Shown: in pieces, positions 35,765-44,859 of the stretch
How the letters are laid out: every line of letters starts with the position of its first letter
Numbering within the stretch: the stretch's first letter is position 1
DNA from: Stereum hirsutum FP-91666 SS1
Taxonomy: Eukaryota; Basidiomycota; Agaricomycetes; Russulales; Stereaceae
Direction of reading: 5' to 3'
Assembly (NCBI RefSeq): GCF_000264905.1
Contig: NW_006763136.1
Span: 867,646 to 931,645, forward strand
DNA: 64,000 nt
Notes under the pieces: model-generated
What the model was told of the DNA's origin: nothing
Databases searched by the model: none
The model's input: only the letters and a program-made list of their open reading frames with translations
Position numbers and translations under genes: made by a program

Positions 35765-36176
35765 TTACGCCCCTGTTAGATATATCCGCGCGGCTACGGC
35801 CTTCGCAGCGTTCTTGGAGTGACCTTGGCCTTGAGACACAAATTGGCCGTTGACTCCATACGAGACGCGCGCAATGAAGCGGTGCAGAACGTCAGTCAAT
35901 GTGCTTCACATGTATTGGAGAAAAAGATTGCGAGAAGACGTCGAGCCAGGGGAAGTCAAAGCGAAAGTACTTACGCCACAAAAAGGCAGTGTAAACTGCG
36001 GCATTGTCAGGCCCGGCCGCCTGGAATGTCCAGTTTGCTGTAGGCGTGCCAGGGAGGGACTGCAGATGCGAAGAGAGCTCCACCAAGAACTCTACGGAAA
36101 AAGAGATACGGAGACCGGTGAGTGGGGTACAGAAAATGTACATTTAAGCAATAAATGGCATACCTCGCTGGGCCAT
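35643..36176 (-). repeat. Duplicated dsRBD gene block, copy 1
   Basis: Pairs with 37532-38074. By eye the 3' flank (about 120 bp) has one difference, intron 2 three differences in about 121 bp, while exons and intron 1 are much more diverged. Confidence 0.92.
35765..36176 (-). CDS. Minimal single dsRNA-binding-domain protein, copy 1
   Basis: Exon 1 is 13 bases (MAQR plus one base, 36176-36164). Two further exons give about 72 residues that are nothing but one dsRBD. Helix 1 is EFLVELSSHLQSLPGTP, strands 1-2 are ANWTFQAAGPDNAAVYTAFL, strand 3 is WLNGQFVSQGQG, and helix 2 is HSKNAAKAVAARIYL. This matches the family pattern with a GPxN loop where GPxH is usual, and KNAAK for KKxAK. The stop at 35765 follows LTGA. 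The second intron is chosen because it runs from gtaagt to tatggag, keeps phase, and directly joins strand 2 to strand 3. Retaining it would add about 24 codons and truncate the domain. Possible roles are dsRNA sequestration or regulation of RNAi; none is shown by the sequence. Confidence 0.78.
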
Positions 36177-36863
36177 GATTAATTACAAGAAGGAGATGCG
36201 CAAAAAGGTTTGGGCTCGAGAGTTTGGGTGAATGGATGAGATGACGTTGAAGCTGGTTAGAGAGACGATTACCTTGCTTAAAAGGTTCTTCGCACCCCGG
36301 TAATTATGACGTCAGGCTCCCGTTTCAACAAGTACAAACCGCATACGTATGCTCACTTCTGTGCTACTCGAGCTCGAACTCTATTTATCGTATAGTTCTG
36401 CCTTTTCTATAGTTATCTGGTGCACTCACGGTGGCTTTCGAAATTTCCTCAAAGTTTAGCTTATGGTTTCTTTCACAGGCGCTTTTCTTCCCTGCTGATT
36501 CGAGGACACGTTACCTTTCATAGGCCTCTTGGCAGTGTAAGCAGCATCTCGTGGAAATACCTAACAGTGTCCCTTGCCTATGCTTTCTCTCGGTGTTCGA
36601 ATTCTGCCTCTGTTCGTACGACAGATCGAGTACTATAGATTGCCACACTGCGTGAATTTGAAGGAGACAAAATGTATGATATTTGCTGGGGAAGTTTAGA
36701 CGTAGTTCATTATGAGCGTGAGGTTGCAAGCGACGAAGGCAGCGCTCCCGCAGTTCGAATGTCCGTACCCTCTTGCATCTTTCATACAGGTGACGGGATA
36801 GCACACAAACTGGTGAAATGAAAAAGAGTGGAATGGCCATGGAACGGGACATAATAGAGCAGC

Positions 36864-36984
36864 CTTCCTTGTTCCTTCGTTCTTCCTCCCACTGTCCTGC
36901 CATCGTAAATTCTCCCAGCGTCTGTTTTTACCCTTTCACACCGCGTGCAGCACACTGTCGCATTTATCATCCGGGCGTCCGAGT
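36864..36984 (+). repeat. Duplicated block C, copy 2
   Basis: Second copy of the block at 34099-34205; see that entry. Confidence 0.75.
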
Positions 36985-37049
36985 CGCTGAAACTATCTTT
37001 TATGTAATTGTATCAGTCGGAGCGTGGATCCTAGCCTAATGCTTCTGAC

Positions 37050-37190
37050 CTGAAAGATCGGTGTACTGTGACTCTGACTCTCGCAGTGATATCTCTTGTT
37101 TTACACGATACTACACGGCTACTGCACAGATGGACAATAACTATTATGTTCGTGCTTTTTTCGGCAAGCCTCGTACGCGCTTCCTGTTGC
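37050..37190 (+). repeat. Duplicated block D, copy 2
   Basis: Second, more diverged copy of the block at 34433-34562. Confidence 0.6.
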
Positions 37191-37531
37191 GTCTCTTGCT
37201 CTTGTTGTTTTGATTCAGTTACTGTAACAATATTTCGACCAGACGTTCTCAGTGGCGTGAGAATCCCACGCTCTCAATCCAGCCTGCCCGACTCCCCCCT
37301 TCGGCGTTCATGAAGCTCGAAGGACAGTGGTCAACTTCCTCTTGCGGTATGTTGTTTGCCTTACTAGAATTCAATTGACCAAGATGACATTACTTATTCC
37401 ATGATCGGATGTGTCGTGACTTACAACGGTTTTACAAGAATGGTGTGGATTTCAGTGCATGCATGTACGCCATTCTTCCAAGAAACATATTGTATCAAGA
37501 GCTCTCTAGATATCATAAGGCTACAAGATAG

Positions 37532-38074
37532 TGGACAGCAGTAGTATACAGTGTGTATCCAAGAAATATCATCTAGTCTCCCTCTCAAACACAAGGAGAA
37601 CAGAAAACATGTCTATCGTTGTTCATCGAGAAGTTGGCGTCAATAAAATATCGCTCCAGTTATTACGCCCCTGTTAGATATATCCGCGCGGCTACGGCCT
37701 TCGCAGCGTTCTTGGAGGGGCCTTGGCCTTGAGCTACAACTCTACCGTCGACTCCATACGAGACGCGCGCAATGAAGCGGTGCAGAACGTCAGTTAATGT
37801 GCTTCACATATATTGGAGAAAAAGATCGCGAGAAGACGTCGAGCCAGGGGAAGTCAAAGCGAAAGTACTTACGCCACAAAAAGGCAGTGTGAACTGCGGC
37901 ATTGGGAGGCCCTGCCGCCTGGAATGTCCAGTTTGCTGTAGGCTTGCCAGGGCGGGACTGCAGATGCATATTGAGCTCCACCATGAAGTCTACAGAAACA
38001 AGAGACACAGAGACTGGTGAGTGGGGTACAAAGATATAGATATAAGCAATAAATGGCACACCTCGCTGGGCCAT
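37532..38074 (-). repeat. Duplicated dsRBD gene block, copy 2
   Basis: Second copy of 35643-36176; same orientation, about 1.9 kb apart. Confidence 0.92.
37663..38074 (-). CDS. Minimal single dsRNA-binding-domain protein, copy 2
   Basis: Same three-exon structure and size as copy 1, about 72 residues. The domain reads DFMVELNMHLQSRPGKP, ANWTFQAAGPPNAAVHTAFL, WLDGRVVAQGQG, PSKNAAKAVAARIYL and ends LTGA. Thirteen residues differ from copy 1, mostly in helix 1, the strand 1-2 loop and strand 3, which are the surfaces that touch dsRNA in the family. The last 18 residues are identical. Both copies are intact, so both probably make protein. Confidence 0.78.
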
Positions 38075-39735
38075 GATTAATGAAAAGAGGGGGAGACGAA
38101 GAAGAGTTTTGGGCTGAGAGTTTGGATAAATGTATGAGATGACTCCGAGCTGGTTGGAGGGACAATTCGAACATCCACATCTTCTTGTATCTCTTATACT
38201 TACGGCGGGATAGGATGCAAACCGGTGAAACGAGAGAGAATTGAATAGCCATGGAAGGGGACATAATGCAGAAGAGATGTTTTCTCTGTGTTTGAAGCCT
38301 GAAGCTGAGACGAGCAGTCAGATGCATTCCGCGGTCAGAGTCGTAACAGAAAAGGAATGTACTTGGCGACATCGTTGATGACCATCGGCGAGTATCAAAC
38401 CGCACGGAGTCTTCATTCCGATGCAAACACGGTGTACTCAGAGACGTTCGGTATCGGTCCAACAGATTAAAAAAAAATTGAGAAGATCCAGTGCATAGAT
38501 GGACAGACATGTCTATGCCAAGAACAACGCAAAGGAGAGAATAAAGCGACTACTCACCTGAGACAGACATGTAGCTGAGCTCTCCAACAGAGTCCGACAG
38601 CGTCGACTTCGGAAATATGATGGTCCATTGTACAAGCGGGATTTAGATATCATCACTGAGAGGAAGAATGGCGGTAATTATCAGTGCAAATGGTCACAGT
38701 GCCAATCGAGCCGTCCTGTAACAGAGATGAACGACGTCATGCCGAGGTATCACAACGCTAGCGGGAGCGATTGACTTGCGATGAGTGGGACACTTCGCTG
38801 ATGAGGGTTTGAACAGGTACGAACAGCAGTGCAAAGCGGAATATTGACCGAAGGTGGGGATCAACTTGCGGGAGAGCACAGCAGATTGCCGATCTGTGCG
38901 AGGACATGTAGGTAGGCTCAATGCGTGCTGAGCACAATTTTCCTCGAACGTTTGAGGAAGGCGGATGAACTAAGAGGTATAGAACCAGATGGCCTAAAGA
39001 CCTTGGTGGTTCCATCATTTTCGTAGTGGCTGAACGTCACATACGGGAGGAAGGCTATGCCGCCGATATAGCATTGTAGAGGAAAGAGAAAGAGATAAAA
39101 CGCGAACCCCTGATATGTAATAGCCTGTGCTTTAGATGCCTTGTTGAGAAGCGTATGGTATCGGCTTGAACGATAAATCGTTGCTCATCCCACAGTTTTC
39201 GTGCTCGGCATCATATGTGTGGCATGAAGCACGAAACATAATTACAAGGCGGCTCGTTGAGCAAATAATAACTGAGACGCGCCAATGCCACGCGGCATAG
39301 CATAGTTTAGTGTACCCGATCTTAGCTGCCCGGTCACCATTTTGTATAGCGCTTGTAAATCAAGTTGACGATGATGACGATGCTGATCAGTGAGAGGAAC
39401 ATTCGCTAGTACGACGATGCCAGCGCCAAAGTGAGAATATCCCATGAAGCAGCGGAGCCGAGCGGATCAATCCCTGAGCAAAACCGCAATAAGAACAAAG
39501 CAATCTGCTTATTCTGCTCGGCGCCACACCGTGGCCCTGTCATACATCGGTGTATATCGATTCCATCACGCGGAGTCATCGTTCGACGAGAAACACGGTA
39601 ACCCGTCACCAAGCCATCACCGTCAATCCTTGACCATTTCCCGCGCTAGCGAGGTCGAACACGCGGCAGCCAACCGAAGACTGCATCCGTTTGCACGAAG
39701 TGTCCCTCCCGAAGCAACTCCTGCCTCAGTTCCAT
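38075..39735. other. Spacer upstream of dsRBD copy 2; no clear gene
   Basis: The first 200 bases repeat the copy 1 upstream region. On the minus strand a possible exon at about 38558-38652 ends in a good gtgag donor, but I cannot connect it to a second exon. Nothing is recognised from 38.7 to 39.7 kb. Confidence 0.45.
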
Positions 39736-40263
39736 CTAGGTTGCCAACCTAGGAGCAGCTCTAACCCCTTCTGTTGGGGACTTATCCATCGCTGAACGAA
39801 CGCACTCCACGACGGCGCCGCCTGCTGACATCCGCCATGTGTCCTCGTCCTGTATCACAAGCAGTGGCCGGGGGCGGGCATCGTACATATAGACCCTCCG
39901 AAGGGGACGCCCACGCCCCAGGCGTTCCTCCAAAAATCTGGCTATGGTTTCGCGGTCGGACGTTACGCGAATCGCCTGTGGGATATGCTCAAAGAAGTAA
40001 GGATAGAGCTCTTCGGGCGCAGGAAAAGCAGGGTCAAAGAGGGTCCCGCCCGTGCGTATCGCCTCAAAAATTCCAGACCCGTAATTCGTGCAAAGAACAA
40101 CGAGTTTTGTGAGCAACGGGGAGTTGGTGTGCTCGAAGATGTAGCCCCACTCCAGGGTCTCATCACTGTTAGACTGATCGAAGTGGTGGATCGACATCTC
40201 CTGTAGTTTGTGGCCCATGTTATACATGCCGTCGAGCTGCGGAGGAAGGTAGAGTCGTCCGGG
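39736..40263 (-). pseudogene. Detached C-terminal fragment of an F-box-type protein
   Basis: An open stretch reading LYLPPQLDGMYNMGHKLQEM ... SPLLTKLVVL ... IARFLEERLGRGRPLRRVYM, YDARPRPL. This aligns with the C-terminal half of the F-box gene at 22.1-22.6 kb (HLPRTLQVANMGSILEEL, CPLLKKLVVL, IEEFLEARQRAGYPLQRVCV, YDSRPKF). No F-box or LRR part lies upstream, where a stop closes the frame at about 40277. It is therefore a partial duplicate rather than a gene, although an expressed short protein from the in-frame ATG at 40227 cannot be excluded. Confidence 0.7.
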
Positions 40264-40488
40264 GCGATGTCCTTATCTAGTGAGGGTCACGGCGAAGCTA
40301 AAGTCGTCGTTGGTATAGGATACCAGAGGATAATCCTTAATAAAATACACCTAAGAAAAGACAATAAGACATGACATTGTGAGAGGCGGAAGAAAAGGAG
40401 AGGAAAGAGAGAAAAGGCGCAAAAAGGACATCTGTTTTGAATACCATACAAAAGGCGGATCTACATGGCACGACGGACCACCGTATCA

Positions 40489-41383
40489 TTACGGCTCTTG
40501 CCCACCGCGACCAAACAGACTGGGCTCTTCGGGTAACTCCACCCCGGGCACCACAGGAAAAGGGCGGTAGGCTGGCAGAAGAATGACAATCAGATCCGGA
40601 ACCTTCAAGCCACGACGACGAACGAGAAGCAAAAGTTACTCACGCCTTGCACCGTCAAATAATAGATCTCCGAGGTTCTTCCTTTCCTCAAGTGTTGTAT
40701 TTGGGTCAATAAACTTAGCCAAGATCATGTCAGATTCCTCCGGACTGAGCAGCTCTCTATCACTCCCCGATCCGCTGTCCCTTCTCTCCTCATCGTCCTC
40801 GTCCATGCTATTCACAGCCATCCCATTCCCATCCACACTAGCGGGCATCACGCTGGCGTGAACATGCATTGTTGGAGAAGTGCTGGGCACCTGTCGGGAC
40901 CCGCCTGTCTGAGGCAGGGGAGAGGGCATGCTCAGAGCGGCTGTCGGAGGGGGTTGAGGCGTGAAAGTCAGCGGGCGGTAGTGGATTAGGTCGTAAGCTT
41001 CGAGGGTAAGGAGCGCGAGCTCGCGTTGGCGGTCTGTCAGAAGATCAAAGCCATGTTTCCTTTCATGACACCTAAGCTTCTGCCCCGCATTGAGAATGAG
41101 AAAGAATGGGTTCACTTGGTCGAACATGTTCTTTTTGCGGTGGGTGTAGGAAAAGGGAGGGTAGGGTGTGGAGTCGGACGCGGAGTTCTGTTCACGGAGT
41201 TCGCGATCGACGACCGTCCAGTCGGCGTATGTTGGCGGTTCAAAGGTTTTGAGGGTGCTGAGTCGCTGACCACGTGGGAGGAAGAGCGCGGGATGGAGAA
41301 GGATGAGGTCGAATTTTACACGGACCAGGGCGCTAGTGAGCCACTGCAGTAGCGATAGTGGTAACTGAACTTGACACGTTATG
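40489..41383 (-). CDS. Unrecognised protein of about 290 residues
   Basis: I do not recognise the family. A long exon reads LQWLTSALVRVKFDLILLHP, then TFEPPTYADWTVVDRELREQ, YPPFSYTHRKKNMFDQVNPF, FLILNAGQKLRCHERKHGFD, LLTDRQRELALLTLEAYDLI and HYRPLTF. A Pro/Ser-rich stretch, an acidic stretch and RELLSPEESDMILAKFIDPN, TTLEERKNLGDLLFDGAR follow. A gtgag intron then leads to a short last exon, PYRPFPVVPGVELPEEPSLF, ending in TAA at 40489. The ordered first half and the splice-consistent end argue for a real gene. The start is not found: the frame is open to about 41383 without an ATG, so at least one upstream exon is missing. No signal peptide or membrane helix visible. Confidence 0.6.
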
Positions 41384-41464
41384 GATAGACTTTAAACACA
41401 CGCACCGGAATACTTCGAACGGTTTCCGAGCCTATGAGACTTATTGCCTCATCCCACTGCCGAT

Positions 41465-41583
41465 TAGACCGTATCTGCGAGTGAATTTTTGACCTCGCTA
41501 AAGCTCGCTAAGGCCCAACGGGACGCGACGATTGGCCCGATCGCAGTTTTAAAGCCGTTTTAAACGGTTGCAGATACGGTCTA
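41465..41583. mobile_element. MITE-like element 1 (119 bp, 14-bp inverted ends)
   Basis: Ends TAGACCGTATCTGC and its exact reverse complement GCAGATACGGTCTA. There is no coding capacity. It abuts two further palindromic elements on its right. Confidence 0.7.
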
Positions 41584-41584
41584 T

Positions 41585-41694
41585 TAGGGCTTATATGTTT
41601 CAAGTTTACTTGGAACTCGTTGGCGGAAGATCTGACCGATCCGCCAATGAGCTTTCGCAAAAAGTTCCAAGTTTTTATTAACATATAAGCCCTA
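41585..41694. mobile_element. MITE-like foldback element 2, copy 1 (110 bp)
   Basis: Perfect 15-bp inverted ends, TAGGGCTTATATGTT and AACATATAAGCCCTA. The inner arms are also complementary (TTGGCGGA and TCCGCCAA), so the whole unit can fold into a long hairpin. Confidence 0.8.
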
Positions 41695-41695
41695 T

Positions 41696-41805
41696 TAGGG
41701 CTTATATGTTTCAAGTTTACTTGGAACTCGTTGGCGGAAGATCTGTCCGATCCGCCAATGAGCTTTCGCAAAAAGTTCCAAGTTTTTATTAACATATAAG
41801 CCCTA
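41696..41805. mobile_element. MITE-like foldback element 2, copy 2 (110 bp)
   Basis: Identical to copy 1 except for one base in the central loop. One base separates the two copies, pointing to a very recent tandem duplication. Confidence 0.8.
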
Positions 41806-42412
41806 TTGACCGCCTTCAATATTTCAATCACCCCTTGTAGTGACTCCTTGCTTAACGTAATCGCGTAAGTAGCGTATTTGTCAAAGTGCCGGTGGTACGC
41901 AGGAAGTACTAGAACACCAGTCAGACACATAAGGATCACAGCCAGCACAAGGTGGAAGGTCGTACGAAGAATCATGTTCTCTAGGCTCTCTAGCGTGAGG
42001 CCCTTTGGTCGACGCACAATAGCCAACACATTTTCTAAAACATGAAGCTAGAGGGCTGGGTCATGACGGGTAGTTGGCGGCGAGACGGTGTGGGACCGAC
42101 CACTCTGAGCAGCCGGTTTGGATCCGTTTTATCGCGAACAGCGTTTATAATGTGCACCGTTTCGAGAGTAAGGCAGGTGTATCCAGTGATAAAGCAGCCA
42201 AGGTCGCCATCAAATCGCGCTCTATCCTCGTTGAAGGCTTTAGCATCCCTGTTGCGAACCTTCTTGGTCGAAGTCGAGCCCTGCTCGGTTGGTGTCTGGG
42301 CCACGGAGGGGCGCAGCTTAGGCAGATCCTGGGCGGTAATACCAGAGGTGGCGGGGAATTCGGAGACTCCCTCCGGCATGTAGATATACTCGTTGTTGAT
42401 AGCTCTCGACAT
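41806..42412 (-). pseudogene. HNH-nuclease-like gene truncated at its 3' end by MITE-like elements
   Basis: Segments FDGDLGCFITGYTCLTLETV, HIINAVRDKTDPNRLLR and then, after an apparent intron, LTLESLENMILRTTFH and HRHFDKYATYAIT resemble the HNH-type proteins common in mushrooms (CxxTG...HI.P...N...L..D.H..FD). The His of HII and the later H..FD are the expected metal and catalytic elements. The frame runs into LKAV and then directly into the inverted-repeat element, after which the product is element-derived, so the natural C terminus is gone. An ORF at 42318-42608 may hold the 5' exon. Family assignment is moderate because key spacing depends on unverified introns. Confidence 0.45.
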
Positions 42413-42828
42413 GATGCCGTCTGTACGAAGTGGAAGGTGACGAGATGTTGCTAAAAGTTATTTTGTGCTCGAGGGAGGTGTGGGAATAATTCTCGGTGTA
42501 AGCCGTGTGGCGCCAGGCGACTTTTCGTGGCGTTTCGTCAAAACGGTGGACCTCATAGTATTTTGCTAGAAGGGTCTTATTCACTGGCATTACACAGGAG
42601 TACACCAATTGTCTCTAGGCATATAACTTAGATGAAGGCTAAACATGTGCCTTTCTGGACGAAGAGCATTTTAGTGAGTGTACTGCCGAGCTATACAAGG
42701 CGATTCAAACCTAGTATCAACGCTCAGACTGCAGCTCATCGGTTGGGAAGGTATCCATGGTCAGTCAGTTCAACAAAGCACGTACTCTGGAACATTTTGT
42801 CACGGAAACCGTCCGGTCTATCTGGAGA

Positions 42829-44811
42829 TTACCCGACCTTCGACTTCATATCCCTCCATAGTACCACCACTAGAATAATGCCAACTCCAGCCACCGCCAA
42901 ATCTACACCCACATTCTTCAACAACCCAACATTCAACACCGCTCCTCCCCATACCGTCCCACACACCCTTCCGATATAATTACCATACTGAATCGCCATA
43001 CTCAACCTCCCATTCCACCTCTGCGGCATCTGCTTGCTCAACAAACTGACGGTAGCCGTCGTCGCCACACTAAAGCCCAACGCGACCAACCACCAACACA
43101 CAAAGAAGCTCCCAAATGTTATCTCTTTCTCCCCTCCTATACCCACGATTAACATCATGAGCACCAATCCCGCTGCGCCTGTTCCACAGCCATACGCCAA
43201 GATATACCGGTCTTGCATACGGCGTGCGTAGTAGAGATTGAGGAAGAGGAAAGGGAAGGTGCAGAGGCCGCCGAGGGCCATGAAGTTACCTGCAGCGAAA
43301 GGAGACCAGTTGAAGTGGAGGGAAGTGTACGGTGCAATGGAGGACTGCCAAGCTCCGACGACGAAGAAGCAGGTCATAGCAATCCAGGACATGGTAAATA
43401 TGAGGGCGTAGGTGCGCCAGGTCGTCACAAACGGCTCATCATCAGAAGACGATACGCCTGCTTCGTCAATCTCGATTACAATCCCTGTGGTGCGATTGCT
43501 GCGGCGAGTAGCATGTGCGCTGGTTGAGGAGACGGTCGGACGAAGCTCCATTGGTGCCGGTCCTGCTGTATCACGGGATGGTTCGTTCAGCGATACCACG
43601 GACGGTACGTCCTCGAATGCCGCTACAATGACACCCAAAAATGTGACCCAACACACTGCCATTACCCATCCAGGACCGGTGTACCCGTTGAAAACGTCAT
43701 TGTGAAAGCCAACTTTGTACAGCAGACCACCGAGGAAGGGACCGAGGGTGAAGCCTACGTTTTGACCAACCACAAGCCAGGCAGAGACGCTTGCGCGGCG
43801 ACGAACGCCGATGATACGGCTATCTGTGCAGTAGCGTTTGCTACACGAATGTTTATGTTGACCGTTAGATGGTCATACTCACAGGAATGAGGGAGAGTTA
43901 AGTGGACATACGTGTACAAGAAGCTGACGAGACCTATACCCGTTACGCAGCGCCCGATAAAGACGAGCCATAGGAAATTGGCGATCTAACGAAACATGTT
44001 AGCATGGATCAAAGCAACCGTAATCGCCCTACGAACGTAAGCGAGTCCATAGAGCACATTCCCAATGGTTGCCAAGATACAAGAAAATATAACGGGTCCC
44101 ATGTATGTTCCTGCGCAAAATTTAGTCAGCTAATGCTGTAAACTCGGCGAGCATGGTATTGCTATACCCTTGTCAATCGCCATAAGACCTGGAATCGCAA
44201 TCCCAGCGAACAAGGACGTGATACCGATGATGAGTCCAGCGAAGACCGAATTTCCTCCCAGGGCTTGCGCATAGTCGCTCGCGGATGGTAGAATGATAAA
44301 CATCGTTAACTAAGGATCAAAAAGGTCAATGGCAAGCCATATGAAATATAAAACGGTGTGCTTGCGTGTGACATTCCGTTGAGGACGAGCATAGAGATCA
44401 AGGAAGATAATTTAGGCAACTTGAGCTCGGAATCCTCCTCAGTGGCGTTGTCACCAGGAGAGTCAGCATTTGCAACGTCTACAACAGTCGACAGTGGTGC
44501 GGCAACCGTCACATTCAAGCTGGAAACCGGCGCTCGAAGAGAGCGCAAACCCTCTGTCACAGAACGTGCAGAGCTTATAGGAGAGCGCAGCACAGGGAAA
44601 GACATGACAGTGGACGCAACAATCGTAGTTGTAGACACCTGAGAGACGGGCAGGAGGACGAAGGAGGAGGAGGAGGAAGAGAATCCCAATCTTTTGAAGC
44701 CCCTGAAGCGGCTCGATTTAGCTCGTGACTCGGATGAAACGTCGGAAGGTCATTCGGATTTTCGATCTTGCGGACCACCTCGAATTTTGGCGCTGTGAAT
44801 AGGGTCTCCAT
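42829..44811 (-). CDS. Major facilitator superfamily transporter
   Basis: Starts METLFTAPKFEVVRKIENPN at 44811 (the frame is open a little further upstream without an ATG). After a soluble N terminus with a Ser/Pro stretch, exons give about 12 membrane segments. These include FYISYGLPLTFLILS, a segment with SASDYAQALGGNSVFAGLII, GITSLFAGIAIPGLMAIDKG, LATIGNVLYGLAYIANFLWL, VFIGRCVTGIGLVSFLYTYV, then VGQNVGFTLGPFLGGLLYKV, and a C-terminal half ending ILVVVLWRDMKSKVG. The GRxxxGIG and GPxxGG motifs are MFS hallmarks. A hydrophilic central loop of about 80 residues separates the halves. The YAxxLG and FAGLIIG pattern recalls the lysosomal/vacuolar MFSD8-type subfamily, so a vacuolar location is possible; the substrate is unknown. 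Confidence 0.85.
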
Positions 44812-44859
44812 GTCGTGAACCTGTAGTCCCTTGTAGCCCACACGGAAAGACAGGAATAC

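Larger units (their letters stand above)
36177..37662. other. Spacer between the dsRBD copies
   Basis: Holds the promoter of copy 1 and duplicated blocks C (36864-36984) and D (37050-37190). Sequence at 36190-36275 and 36745-36860 is also found upstream of copy 2 (38085-38170 and 38165-38280). No gene recognised. Confidence 0.6.
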
